Source: Acetatifactor sp. (lineage in GTDB: Bacteria > Bacillota > Clostridia > Lachnospirales > Lachnospiraceae). From it: 64,000 nt of DNA. Of the stretch, positions 1 to 8,149 are shown in pieces. The stretch spans positions 59,724-123,723 of the forward strand of contig JAEDDX010000001.1 in assembly GCA_016293615.1 (NCBI GenBank), read 5' to 3'. Every line of letters begins with the position of its first letter. Positions within the stretch are counted from its first letter, which is position 1. The position numbers and the translations under genes are program-made. The notes below the pieces were generated by a model. That model was not told the origin of the DNA. It searched no databases and worked only from the letters and a program-made list of their open reading frames with translations.

Positions 1-21
1 CGTTTTAGAGGGTAACTGAGT

Positions 22-834
22 ATGAGTGAAAAGAAACAGTATGAGAAGCCGAAGATCACCCGCGAACAGTTGGAGGAAGAGCTGCTTGCGGCGAATGAAA
101 GGCTGTGGGAGGCAAACCGGCGTCTGAAGAGAGAAGAGGAAGTCAGACTGGAGCTCTTCTCCAATCTCTCCCACGACCTGCGCTCTCCACTGGCAGCGCT
201 GGTGAGTTCGGTGGCGTATCTGAAGGTGAATCTGAAGGAGGACGACCTCGAGACGAGGAATCTTCTGGCTCTGATGGAGCGTCGCCTGAACAATATGCAG
301 ACGCTGATCAATGATATGTTTTTGCTGACAAAGGTGGAGAGTGCTTCGCTTCAGCTGCATCCGGAGACCGTCGACTGCTGCGCCTTTCTGGAAGAATTTT
401 TCTATGAGAGAGAAGCCGATACCTTTTATGAGGGCAGAGAACTGCAGCTGGACATCGCTAAGGACCTGCGCGCAGGCATCACCATCGATCCGGAGCAGAT
501 GATTCGTGTTCTGGACAATCTGTTTGTGAACGCGGTGAAGTATTCCGAGCAGGGTGCAGTCATTTGTTTGAGTGCCTGTGTGGAAGGCACGACGGTCGTG
601 ATCGCCGTCAAGGATACCGGAATCGGCATTGCCGAGGACGATATTCCCTTTGTATTCGACCGGTCTTATCGCGTGACAAAGGCAAGAACGCCCGGAGACA
701 GCAGCAGCGGTCTGGGGCTGGCGATCGCAAAAGGAATCGTCGAACAACACGGCGGTACGATTTCCTGCGAGAGCAGGGAAGGAGAGGGCAGCCGCTTCGA
801 GATCCGTCTGCCGATAGCCGGAGAGACCGCCTGA
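22..834 (+). CDS. Soluble sensor histidine kinase
   Basis: This 270-residue protein is a histidine kinase without any membrane segment, so it should act in the cytoplasm, autophosphorylating and passing phosphate to a response regulator. Residues 12-45 form a charged helical, probably coiled-coil lead-in. The H-box is FSNLSHDLRSPL with the phospho-acceptor His near residue 51, followed by a dimerisation helix. The HATPase_c domain shows the N-box DNLFVNAVKYS, the G1 box DTGIGI and the G2 box GLGLAIAKG. All catalytic boxes are intact. The partner regulator is probably just upstream of the window edge, because none follows the gene. The lack of a sensing domain suggests either a protein-protein input or a true start upstream of the window. 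The kinase call is secure; the signal sensed is unknown. Confidence 0.93.
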   Translation: MSEKKQYEKPKITREQLEEELLAANERLWEANRRLKREEEVRLELFSNLSHDLRSPLAALVSSVAYLKVNLKEDDLETRNLLALMERRLNNMQTLINDMFLLTKVESASLQLHPETVDCCAFLEEFFYEREADTFYEGRELQLDIAKDLRAGITIDPEQMIRVLDNLFVNAVKYSEQGAVICLSACVEGTTVVIAVKDTGIGIAEDDIPFVFDRSYRVTKARTPGDSSSGLGLAIAKGIVEQHGGTISCESREGEGSRFEIRLPIAGETA

Positions 835-987
835 CTGATCTTCAGGCAGAATACCCGAAAGGCCTGCAGCTTTGCACGGCTCTGACTTACGACAAAAATT
901 CTAACAAAATTGATAGAATTCTTGCAAAACAACGGAAAGCTGATATTCTGTTCTAAAAGGGAGTATTACGCAAGGAGGAGAATGAGT

Positions 988-1410
988 ATGAAACAGTATG
1001 TAAAACCTATGGTAGTGGCAAATGCAGAGCTCGCTGAGGGCGTATATGCAGCAAGCGGATGTACCTTCGCTGATGTATGGTTCTATCAGACCGACGGAGA
1101 CGGAACCCAGCGCGGTAAGGTCGCTTACAGACACAGAGCACATATGGATCACTGCAATACCGGATGCACGATCACCATTTATTTCAGTGCACCGTTCACC
1201 ATCACCGATTCCAGCGGCTATCGTCTTGAGGGCAACGGAACCACAGGCATCAAGATCACCATCACCAATGCGATGCATTCCGACGGTGACTGCCAGACGG
1301 AGTTTAACTTCGTAGGTAAGGCAAATGACGGTCAGCCTGTATCCATTTCCGGATGGGAGATCGATGACGAAGGCTTCAAGGACTTTAATTGTGATCATGT
1401 GAACAAGTAA
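988..1410 (+). CDS. Small Cys-containing protein with a leader-like N-terminus
   Basis: I do not recognise a named function. The start at 988 is chosen because AGGAGG (973-978) lies 9 nt upstream; an ATG at 982 would be too close. The 140-residue product begins MKQYVKPMVVANAELAEG and then VYAASGC, a short conserved-looking segment without signal-peptide hydrophobicity. The rest is Thr/Gly/Asp-rich with alternating polar and hydrophobic residues, suggesting a beta-sandwich, and contains spaced cysteines (HCNTGC, DCQTEF, NCDHVNK). The N-terminal segment resembles, from memory only, the front of other small Lachnospiraceae proteins and could be a recognition leader for modification or export. 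It is followed by a strong terminator, so it forms its own transcript next to the Cys-rich U32-like gene. A weak promoter (TTGCAA at 923, TATTCT at 945) may drive it. Confidence 0.7.
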   Translation: MKQYVKPMVVANAELAEGVYAASGCTFADVWFYQTDGDGTQRGKVAYRHRAHMDHCNTGCTITIYFSAPFTITDSSGYRLEGNGTTGIKITITNAMHSDGDCQTEFNFVGKANDGQPVSISGWEIDDEGFKDFNCDHVNK

Positions 1411-1454
1411 GCAGCGGTTTGCTACAGAGTGTAATTGTAGGAAGAAAAAGAAAG

Positions 1455-1489
1455 CCATGGTGTTGCCGTCAGGTAACGCCATGGTTTTT
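1455..1489 (+). terminator. Intrinsic terminator after the small Cys protein
   Basis: A 13-bp hairpin with two wobble pairs joins CCATGGTGTTGCC (1455-1467) to GGTAACGCCATGG (1472-1484) around a four-base loop, and a T5 run follows. It separates the small protein gene from the U32-like gene, whose start codon lies less than 20 nt further on. Readthrough could therefore set the expression ratio of the two. Confidence 0.9.
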
Positions 1490-1506
1490 GTAGTATGGGG
1501 GAACAA

Positions 1507-2430
1507 ATGCATTCGGGAAAGAATTCCACAGGGAAGACAACAGCATATTTTCACCTGCCCGGTCTGTTTGAATTTTACGAACTGTATCGCTTGTTTTTGA
1601 AATGCTTTGCAGAGCATAGGAACTATTTTTATGACTGGTGCGAGATTGGCTCCATTTACGGAGCACCGGCGGATTGCATCTGGGGCGGCGGCCGCGTCGG
1701 GTTTGGAGACAGCGACCCCGAGGAGGTTCTCGCGCTTTTGGAAGGATACGGAATCAGCGGCAGGCTGACCTTCAGCAATTCCCTGCTTCGCCCCGAGCAC
1801 CTTTCGGACAGAAAATGCAATCTTCTCTGCAGCATGTTTGAAGGGACGAAAGCGGCACAGAGCGGGGTCATTGTGCACTCGGACCTCTTGTTGGATTATG
1901 TGAAAAACCGATACCCGGGACTCTATGCGGTATCGTCTACCACGAAGGTTCAGACAGAAGCGGCGGACTTTTTAAAAGAGGTGGAGCGGGAGGAATTTCG
2001 CTTCGTCGTGCCGGATTTTCGCTTGAACAAAGATTTCGCACTCTTAAGGAAGCTGCCGCAATCGAAGAAGGACAAGGTGGAGTTTCTGTGCAACGAGTGC
2101 TGTCGGTTCGGATGCCGCGACCGAAAGGCCTGCTATGAGTCGGTCAGCCGCAAGAGTCTGGGAGAGGCGGCGCCGGAGCATATCTGCACCTCGCCCGACG
2201 CGAAAGAGGGGTATCGTTTTTCGAAAGCAATGAAAAACCCCGGCTTTATCAGCGTGGAGGAGATTCAGACGGTCTATCTGCCGATGGGCTTTTCGAACTT
2301 TAAGCTCGAAGGGCGGGGACTCGGCAGCGCACTCGTCCTGGAGATCCTGATGTACTATCTGGTAAAACCCGAATATCAGCTTCCCGTGCGGGAGGAGATC
2401 TATCTGGATAACATGCTGGATTTGTTTTAG
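1507..2430 (+). CDS. Cys-rich protein resembling U32-type Fe-S TIM-barrel proteins
   Basis: This 307-residue protein opens with a segment around FHLPGLFEFYELYRLF and contains IYGAPADCIWGGGRVGFGD, LTFSNSLL and the strongly Cys-rich stretch CNECCRFGCRDRKACYE near the middle, with a further Cys after PEHIC. The order resembles the peptidase-U32/UbiU-UbiV architecture, in which conserved cysteines on a TIM barrel bind a 4Fe-4S cluster; this assignment is inference from motif spacing. I believe close relatives exist in other Clostridia but recall no assigned function. An alternative ATG at 1495 has no ribosome-binding site, while GGGGGA at 1497-1502 precedes 1507. It sits directly behind the small leader-bearing Cys protein, so a modification or redox partnership is possible but unproven. 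Confidence 0.72.
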   Translation: MHSGKNSTGKTTAYFHLPGLFEFYELYRLFLKCFAEHRNYFYDWCEIGSIYGAPADCIWGGGRVGFGDSDPEEVLALLEGYGISGRLTFSNSLLRPEHLSDRKCNLLCSMFEGTKAAQSGVIVHSDLLLDYVKNRYPGLYAVSSTTKVQTEAADFLKEVEREEFRFVVPDFRLNKDFALLRKLPQSKKDKVEFLCNECCRFGCRDRKACYESVSRKSLGEAAPEHICTSPDAKEGYRFSKAMKNPGFISVEEIQTVYLPMGFSNFKLEGRGLGSALVLEILMYYLVKPEYQLPVREEIYLDNMLDLF

Positions 2431-2592
2431 CACGGCATACTTTGTGCTGTGTCAGTGCGTTTCCTCTGCCGGCATAATCATGAACAACCGGATCGTAATC
2501 ATTTCCGGAAAAAGAGTTTGATGCTGTCATATCAGCGTGATCCATTCATCATTTGGAGGATGCGCAGAAGGAAAACATCGACTGCTTCTCAT

Positions 2593-2627
2593 CTGCTGCG
2601 ACAGGAAAGCGATCGCAGCAGTTTTTT
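2593..2627 (+). terminator. Intrinsic terminator in the 2.4-2.7 kb gap
   Basis: A perfect 9-bp stem, CTGCTGCGA (2593-2601) with TCGCAGCAG (2613-2621), encloses an 11-nt loop and is followed by T6. It ends the transcript of the U32-like gene. The remaining 2431-2714 gap shows no convincing coding region. Confidence 0.88.
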
Positions 2628-2714
2628 ATGGTTTTTTTGTGCATAAATCCTTTCGAGTCGGGAAAAATGATGCATATAAGCACATGATTTTCAGCCAAAA
2701 GGAAGGTAGCAGAA

Positions 2715-3623
2715 ATGAGAAGAGACGGAAATAGAAATAAGAATGATGCAAACATCGAAAAGCGGGAGAGGATTGTCCTGATTGTTTCGTCGGTCCTCGT
2801 ACTCACGGCCCTGACGATGACGGGGATTTATATGAAGTCGGAGGACGGCAAGGTCGAGGATGACGGATATGTGCTGGATTTCACGGCACTGGAGGACAGC
2901 GCGGCGAAAAAGGCAAAGGAGATTGCCCTGGGTGAGGCTAAGGAGTCGGTGCTGCCGCAGCCCTCGGTGACGGAGGATGACCTGGATTATGAGAACCTCG
3001 AGGTGGACTCCGGCAAGATTCAGATTGACCCTTATCCCGGGTTTGAACCCGCGCCGGAGAGTGCAAAGACGAAGACAGCGCCCGTTGTGATACAGGAAGA
3101 AACGACGATGACACAGACGCCCATCGCACAGGAAGCTTCTGTGATTCCTGAGGCGACGGAGCCTGAAGTGTCCCGGCCGATTACCGAAGAGGTACAGGAT
3201 CCCGGCTATGTCGCCTATCACGGGCTTCACAGACCGATCGACACTGAGGTGCTCATTCCGTTTCGCATGGACGGCAGCGTCTATTTTACCACACTGGATC
3301 AATATAAGTATAATCCGGCGCTGATGCTGGTTGCGACGGAGGGACTTGCCGTGGAGGCTGCGACGGATGGCGTCGTACTGTCAATCTATGATGACGCAGA
3401 GCTTGGAAAGGTTATGACGGTGGACGCCGGCGGCGGATTCGTTCTGACCTATGGTCAGCTGCAGGATCTCTCAGTCAGTGTCGGAAGCACGATGAAGGCA
3501 GGTGACAGTATCGCGACAGTTGCCGCACCCACCAAGTATTTCAGCAAAGAAGGCGCGAACCTGTATCTGAAACTGACACTGAACGGCACGCCGATTGACC
3601 CGGAAAGCCTGTTTCAGGACTAG
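2715..3623 (+). CDS. Membrane-anchored degenerate M23/LytM protein (SpoIIQ-like)
   Basis: The 302-residue product has a short basic N-terminus, one membrane helix (about residues 20-38, VLIVSSVLVLTALTMTGIY), a long acidic Pro/Thr/Glu-rich linker to about residue 165, and a C-terminal LytM-like fold. Recognisable M23 elements are the ATDGVVLSIYDDAELGKVMTV hairpin region, GFVLTYGQL, and the closing LYLKLTLNGTPIDPESLF. The zinc ligands of active M23 peptidases (HxxxD and HxH) are missing: TYGQL stands where YxHL usually occurs and LKLTLNG where HFE occurs. It is therefore probably a non-catalytic peptidoglycan-binding or scaffold protein, as SpoIIQ is in Clostridia. Assignment to the sporulation SpoIIQ itself is tentative. 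A GGAAGG ribosome-binding site precedes the ATG. Confidence 0.82.
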   Translation: MRRDGNRNKNDANIEKRERIVLIVSSVLVLTALTMTGIYMKSEDGKVEDDGYVLDFTALEDSAAKKAKEIALGEAKESVLPQPSVTEDDLDYENLEVDSGKIQIDPYPGFEPAPESAKTKTAPVVIQEETTMTQTPIAQEASVIPEATEPEVSRPITEEVQDPGYVAYHGLHRPIDTEVLIPFRMDGSVYFTTLDQYKYNPALMLVATEGLAVEAATDGVVLSIYDDAELGKVMTVDAGGGFVLTYGQLQDLSVSVGSTMKAGDSIATVAAPTKYFSKEGANLYLKLTLNGTPIDPESLFQD

Positions 3624-3649
3624 TCGGGCAAACCTTAGGGGGTAACACT

Positions 3650-4834
3650 ATGTATTTGATCGGCGGAACCATTAAGACGATGGCAGGTGGGGACATCCCG
3701 CACGGGTGTATCCGAATCTGTGATGGCGTGATCGCACAGATAGGACCACAGGAACAGATACCGCTCCATCCCTATGAGGGAGAGCCGGTGCTGCAGGTGC
3801 CGGAGAGCGCTCTTGTCCTGCCGGGACTGATAGAGGCGCATTGTCATATGGGCATTACGGAGGAGAAAAAGGGCATGGAGGGAGATGACTGTAATGAGAC
3901 GGTCGCCCCCATCACTCCCTATCTGCGCGCAATTGACGCCATCAATTCCATGGACGCCGCGTTTGACGATGCCGTCCGTGCAGGCATTACTGCCGCGATG
4001 ATCGGGCCGGGAAGCTCCAATGTGGTCGGCGGTCAGTTTGCCTTTGTGAAGACGAAGGGGCGCCGTATCGATGACTTGATCGTCAAGGCGCCCGCCGCCA
4101 TGAAGGTCGCCTTCGGCGAGAATCCAAAGGTCAATTATGCGGGGCAGGGGAAAAGTCCTTCGACCAGAATGGCGATCGCAGCGATGCTCAGAAGGGAGCT
4201 TTTCAGGGCAAGGGCATATGCCGAAAAGCGTGAGAAGGCGCTGCGTGAGGGAGAAGACTTTGAGAAAGACTTCGATCTGGAGTGCTGGCTGCCCGTGCTT
4301 TCCGGGGAGATTCCGCTCAAGGCGCATGTACACAGGGTGGACGATATCTATACGGCCATCCGGATTGCGAAGGAGTTTGATCTTCGTATGACGCTTGACC
4401 ATTGTTCGGAAGGACATCTGATCGCGGAGGATCTGGCGAAGGAAGGGTATCCGGCCATTGTCGGTCCGGACCTTGCCAGCCGCAGCAAGATCGAGGTGCA
4501 GAACGCTGCCTTCAAAACGGTGGGGATTCTGCAGCGGGCAGGGGTTCTGACCGCCATTACCACCGATCATCCGGTCTCTTTGATTGCCTCCCTGCCGCTC
4601 TGCGCCGGACTTGCGGTCAAAGCCGGACTGCCTGCGGAGGAAGGACTGAAGGCCATCACAATCAATGCCGCAAGGATTTGCGGCATTGAGAAGAGGGTCG
4701 GCAGTTTAGAGGTGGGAAAGGATGCAGATATTGCGGTGTTCACGGGCAGTCCGTTAGAGATTGCCTCGCAGACGCTCTATACCATCATAGGAGGAAATGT
4801 GGTCTACTCCGCCTACGCCGGGGGAGAGTGCTGA
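3650..4834 (+). CDS. Metal-dependent amidohydrolase, imidazolonepropionase-like
   Basis: This 394-residue enzyme belongs to the amidohydrolase superfamily. The metal-binding signature HCH is seen in LPGLIEAHCHMG (about residues 59-70). Further ligands are likely in PLKAHVH (about 225), TLDHCSEGH (about 250) and the late Asp in ITTDHP (about 305). The C-terminus carries the typical composite beta-sandwich end, VGSLEVGKDADIAVFTGSPLE. No signal peptide is present, so it acts in the cytoplasm. Relatives are annotated as imidazolonepropionase-related or prolidase-like amidohydrolases; the substrate cannot be inferred from context because the neighbours (a degenerate M23 protein and a lipid gene) are unrelated. 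It starts 26 nt after the preceding gene and could share its transcript. Confidence 0.88.
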   Translation: MYLIGGTIKTMAGGDIPHGCIRICDGVIAQIGPQEQIPLHPYEGEPVLQVPESALVLPGLIEAHCHMGITEEKKGMEGDDCNETVAPITPYLRAIDAINSMDAAFDDAVRAGITAAMIGPGSSNVVGGQFAFVKTKGRRIDDLIVKAPAAMKVAFGENPKVNYAGQGKSPSTRMAIAAMLRRELFRARAYAEKREKALREGEDFEKDFDLECWLPVLSGEIPLKAHVHRVDDIYTAIRIAKEFDLRMTLDHCSEGHLIAEDLAKEGYPAIVGPDLASRSKIEVQNAAFKTVGILQRAGVLTAITTDHPVSLIASLPLCAGLAVKAGLPAEEGLKAITINAARICGIEKRVGSLEVGKDADIAVFTGSPLEIASQTLYTIIGGNVVYSAYAGGEC

Positions 4835-4844
4835 GCTTCGTCTG

Positions 4845-5522
4845 TCAAAGCATTGAAAGCAGCACCTTTACGGTCACAAAGAGGGCGATTCCGACAATTG
4901 CGAGACTGATTGCGATGCTTCTAACCTTGACTTTTTTGGTGAGACCTAAGTCAGCCTCCACATCGATGTACAGAGGGAATTCCTTGGTTTTTGCTTCGAT
5001 TTCAGCCATAACGGCTTCATTCGGTTCGCCCTCAAGTATCACGGCGAACCTTTTTAATTCGTCCAGAAAATGTGTGTATCGATAGATCTTCCACTCAACC
5101 ATCTCCAGAGCCACGCGCAGAATCTGTCGGGTGGGTTTGTTCAGACATTCTACGGGATTGCGCACGGAGGGAGGGGCCCAGAGGCGTCCGGAGTTTTTCC
5201 TGTTGATATAGGAAAGCTGGACATACTTCACCACAGAGTAGAGGGAGTAGGGAAACAGAAAAATCAGCACAACGGTGCAAAGCACGGAGACCACCGAAGA
5301 GATGACCAGTGTGAAAGGATGGAAGAAGACAGTCGCCATAAGCCCGAACAATCTGGACACAAGGGGCGGGGCGATGATAAAGCCGATGTAGACAAAAATG
5401 CTGGCGGTAATGTCGTTGAGTCTTTTCCGGATCACATCCTGCTGAAGTGTTGCTTTCTCCAGTTCGGTCTGTATGAGCTTGCTTTTTTCGTGAACCTGAT
5501 AAAGCAGCATGCCTTTGGTCAT
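4845..5522 (-). CDS. Predicted membrane protein of unknown function
   Basis: The 225-residue product has an N-terminal helical segment (LIQTELEKATLQQDVIRKRL), two adjacent membrane helices (about 42-65 and 72-98), a cytosolic central region with a conserved-looking NPVECLNKPTRQILRVALEMVEWKIYRY stretch, and a final membrane helix (about 203-222). No catalytic motif is evident and I recognise no named family. It lies downstream of plsC on the same strand with a gap of about 50 nt, so the two are likely co-transcribed, hinting at an envelope role. It converges with the amidohydrolase gene, leaving only 10 nt between the two stops. Confidence 0.75.
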   Translation of the reverse strand: MTKGMLLYQVHEKSKLIQTELEKATLQQDVIRKRLNDITASIFVYIGFIIAPPLVSRLFGLMATVFFHPFTLVISSVVSVLCTVVLIFLFPYSLYSVVKYVQLSYINRKNSGRLWAPPSVRNPVECLNKPTRQILRVALEMVEWKIYRYTHFLDELKRFAVILEGEPNEAVMAEIEAKTKEFPLYIDVEADLGLTKKVKVRSIAISLAIVGIALFVTVKVLLSML

Positions 5523-5571
5523 TGTGTCCCCCTCCTTACTTTACCATGCCCGAAATGCACTCCCGCGGCAA

Positions 5572-6327
5572 TTATGATTGTCCCGCTTCCGGGAAGTATT
5601 CTTTCTTGTTTTTGAAATATGTCTCTTCGATGATGCCCTTCACGGTGGAGCTGATGGCTTTTTTTTCATCGCGGGACATGTCCTTCATCAAAACGGGAGC
5701 TCCGAATTCGATGACGACAGTTGCCTTCTTTACCTTGGGGAAATGGTCCTCAAATACGGCGGCGGAATTCACGATGGTCATGGGAATGATAGGGACGCCG
5801 CCCTTTTCGGCAATCTTAAAGCTTCCCTCGTGGAAGGGAAGGAAGGTGTCATTTTGTCTGTTGCGGGTGCCCTCCGGAAAAATACACAAAGAGATGCCCT
5901 TTTTGACCTCCTCCACGCCGGCAAGAATGGTTTTTAGCCCCTCCTTGATATTGTCCCTGTCGAGGAACAGGCAGTGGATATTTTTCATCCAGAGATTTAA
6001 CAGTGGTACCTTACGCATCTCGATCTTGGATACATAGCCTGTGACGGTGGGAAAGCAGGAGAGCGTCAGCACGACATCAAAAAAGCTGCGGTGGTTGCCG
6101 ACATAAAGCACGGCCGTGTCGGTCGGAATATGCTCGGTACCTTTTACGATCAGCTTCACGCCGGCGATGTGCTGAATACAGCGAAAGCCCCAGCCGACGA
6201 TCGCCTTGCTGCTTCTGTCCTTGCATGCAGGATCGAACTTCCCGATGATCCATTCCGCGAAAAGCACGGGAATCGTCAGAACCAGAAACAAAACCAGATA
6301 CAGAGCCACTAAAATCAGTTTCATCAT
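5572..6327 (-). CDS. plsC: 1-acyl-sn-glycerol-3-phosphate acyltransferase
   Basis: The 251-residue protein transfers an acyl chain to lysophosphatidic acid, giving phosphatidic acid for membrane lipid synthesis. It has an N-terminal membrane anchor (about residues 3-28), the acyltransferase box I NHRSFFD (His 79, Asp 84), a VSKIEMRKVP box II region, and box III FPEGTRN near residue 150 that binds the glycerophosphate. Its length is typical. The start at 6327 is preferred because the GAGG site lies 8 nt upstream; an ATG two codons earlier is too close. A minus-strand extended -10 (TGGTATAAT, reverse complement of 6381-6389) lies upstream. It heads a two-gene unit with the membrane protein gene. 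Confidence 0.93.
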   Translation of the reverse strand: MMKLILVALYLVLFLVLTIPVLFAEWIIGKFDPACKDRSSKAIVGWGFRCIQHIAGVKLIVKGTEHIPTDTAVLYVGNHRSFFDVVLTLSCFPTVTGYVSKIEMRKVPLLNLWMKNIHCLFLDRDNIKEGLKTILAGVEEVKKGISLCIFPEGTRNRQNDTFLPFHEGSFKIAEKGGVPIIPMTIVNSAAVFEDHFPKVKKATVVIEFGAPVLMKDMSRDEKKAISSTVKGIIEETYFKNKKEYFPEAGQS

Positions 6328-6380
6328 ATGCATTACCTCGAAATGTATTGTATGCCGCTTTCGGCAGAAGAATCTTTTTT

Positions 6381-6389
6381 ATTATACCA
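6381..6389 (-). promoter_or_regulatory. Extended -10 promoter element for plsC
   Basis: Read on the minus strand the sequence is TGGTATAAT, a perfect -10 hexamer with the TGn extension; no good -35 was seen. It lies about 55 nt upstream of the plsC start, which suits a short untranslated leader. Confidence 0.55.
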
Positions 6390-6495
6390 TCCTTTGGCAG
6401 AATGGGGAAAGAGAATTTTACATCTTTCCGTCGCGCGGACAGGAGGACCTGCTGCGCGGCAGGCGTTCTTTTCGGCCGCCGACACAAAACAAGTG

Positions 6496-6524
6496 TTGAA
6501 AGGCCACCACAGAAATGGTACAAT
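6496..6524 (+). promoter_or_regulatory. Sigma-70-type promoter of the polysaccharide operon
   Basis: TTGAAA (6496-6501) and TACAAT (6519-6524) are spaced by 17 bp, with TGG directly before the -10 as an extended element. Transcription should begin near 6531, about 32 nt before the initiating sugar transferase. It lies at the divergent junction with plsC and is the only clear promoter I see for the following 14-kb block. Confidence 0.75.
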
Positions 6525-6562
6525 CAAATGGAATATGGTTTTTTGAGAGTGGAAGGCAGATT

Positions 6563-7180
6563 ATGTATCGCTTGTTTAAAAATGTAGTTGACAGAGTATT
6601 GGCATTCCTGGCATTGGTGCTGTTATCCCCCGTTTTTTTGCTGCTGATCATCGCAATCAAGCTGGATTCCAAGGGACCGGTATTTTATCGCCAGAAGAGA
6701 GTGGGGATCCACAAGACACATTTTCAAATATGGAAATTCAGAACCATGCGGATCGATGCGCCCAAGGATACCCCGACGCATCTTCTGAAGAATCCGGAAG
6801 AGTATATTACCCGTGTCGGGCGTTTCCTGCGAAGGACCAGCCTCGATGAGCTCCCGCAGGTTCTGAATATTCTCATGGGAGAGATGGCGATCGTCGGCCC
6901 CAGACCGGCTCTCTGGAATCAGTATGATCTGATTGAGGAGCGGGACAAGTATGGGGCGAATGATGTGCTTCCCGGACTGACCGGCTGGGCGCAGATCAAC
7001 GGCAGGGATGAACTGGAGATACCGGTGAAAGCTGCTCTGGACGGAGAGTATGTGAAAAGGATGGGCCTGCGCATGGATCTGCGGTGCTTCTTCGGAACCT
7101 TTATCAAAGTACTTCGCGCAGACGGTGTGGTGGAAGGCGGTACCGGCAGCAGGGATCAGGCTTCGGAAGACCGAAAGTGA
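6563..7180 (+). CDS. Initiating sugar-phosphate transferase (PglC/WbaP type)
   Basis: The 205-residue monotopic enzyme transfers a sugar phosphate from a nucleotide sugar to undecaprenyl phosphate, starting assembly of a surface glycan. It shows an N-terminal re-entrant or membrane helix (about 10-33), then [38 protein letters not shown] with the catalytic Asp-Glu pair, MAIVGPRP, and [13 protein letters not shown]. It is the short form without the extra membrane domain of full-length WbaP. The start at 6563 has GGAAGG upstream; an in-frame extension to 6515 overlaps the promoter and is rejected. It is the first gene of the operon, and a sugar epimerase/reductase gene follows, a common pairing. 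Sugar specificity is not readable. Confidence 0.93.
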   Translation: MYRLFKNVVDRVLAFLALVLLSPVFLLLIIAIKLDSKGPVFYRQKRVGIHKTHFQIWKFRTMRIDAPKDTPTHLLKNPEEYITRVGRFLRRTSLDELPQVLNILMGEMAIVGPRPALWNQYDLIEERDKYGANDVLPGLTGWAQINGRDELEIPVKAALDGEYVKRMGLRMDLRCFFGTFIKVLRADGVVEGGTGSRDQASEDRK

Positions 7181-7213
7181 TCTTCAATCAAAGGATTGGA
7201 AGTATGGAATGTG

Positions 7214-8137
7214 ATGAGACAGGTTTGTATTACGGGTATTCACAGTTATGTCGGAAATGCATTGGAGCAGTATCTCTTGTCCTTAGCGGGGCAGGAGAAT
7301 GCCTATGAGATACGGAAAGTATCCCTGCGGCAGGGCGTGACGGAGGAAGTGGATTTTACGCACTGTGACAGTGTGGTTCATGTCGCAGGCATCGCACACG
7401 CCGATATTTCCGGCGTGTCCGACGAGGAGAAGGCAGGATACTATGCCGTCAATTGTGACCTCGCATATGAAACGGCAAAAAAGGCCAAAGAACAGGGCGT
7501 GGGTCAGTTTATCTATATGAGCAGTGTCATTGTCTACGGAGACAGTGCAAGGGTAGGCCGTTCCCGGCACATTACCGCAAAGACGCCGCCTGCTCCTTCG
7601 AATTTTTACGGTGACAGTAAATGGAAGGCAGAGCAAAGGCTGAACACCCTTCAGTCAGAGTCGTTTCGCGTGGCGATCGTGCGTGCCCCTATGATATACG
7701 GGGCCGGAAGCAAAGGGAATTTTCCTTTGCTTTGTAAATTTGCAAAGCATCTTTTTATTTTCCCCAGGGTCAGAAACAGCAGAAGCATGCTCTATGTGGA
7801 GAACCTGTCGGAGTTTTTGAGACGACTGATCGACAGCGGAGAGGGCGGGCTCTTTTTCCCGCAGAACGCAGAGTATTCCGTCACCTCCAAACTGGTACAG
7901 GCGCTGCGCCTGGAGCAGGGAAAACGGATGTATCTGAGCGTTTTGCTGGGGGCGTTGGTTTCTGTCGGTGCCGGATTGCCGGGAGGGGCCGGCAGGGTCA
8001 TCAACAAAGCATTTGGCTCTCTTACCATAGACCAGGCGCTGAGCAATGAGAAGATTACAGGATATCAGCTCTATTCTCTTGAGGAGAGTATCCGGAGAAT
8101 CTCCAAGGAACAAAGAGACAGCGCAACGACGCGGTAG
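7214..8137 (+). CDS. NAD-dependent nucleotide-sugar epimerase/reductase
   Basis: This 307-residue SDR-family enzyme has the Rossmann motif TGIHSYVGNAL (standing in for TGxxGxxG), an Asp-containing VVHVAGIAHAD segment, the catalytic Ser in MSSVIVYGD, and the catalytic YxxxK as FYGDSKWKAE (about residues 135-145). It resembles the extended SDRs such as WbpV/WreQ that sit beside PglC-type transferases and act on UDP-4-keto-6-deoxy sugars, but this is an inference. The start at 7214 (MRQVCITG) puts the Rossmann motif at the usual distance from the N-terminus; a TTG at 7196 would be an alternative. It follows the initiating transferase by 33 nt. Confidence 0.88.
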   Translation: MRQVCITGIHSYVGNALEQYLLSLAGQENAYEIRKVSLRQGVTEEVDFTHCDSVVHVAGIAHADISGVSDEEKAGYYAVNCDLAYETAKKAKEQGVGQFIYMSSVIVYGDSARVGRSRHITAKTPPAPSNFYGDSKWKAEQRLNTLQSESFRVAIVRAPMIYGAGSKGNFPLLCKFAKHLFIFPRVRNSRSMLYVENLSEFLRRLIDSGEGGLFFPQNAEYSVTSKLVQALRLEQGKRMYLSVLLGALVSVGAGLPGGAGRVINKAFGSLTIDQALSNEKITGYQLYSLEESIRRISKEQRDSATTR

Positions 8138-8149
8138 ACAGGTGAAGGT

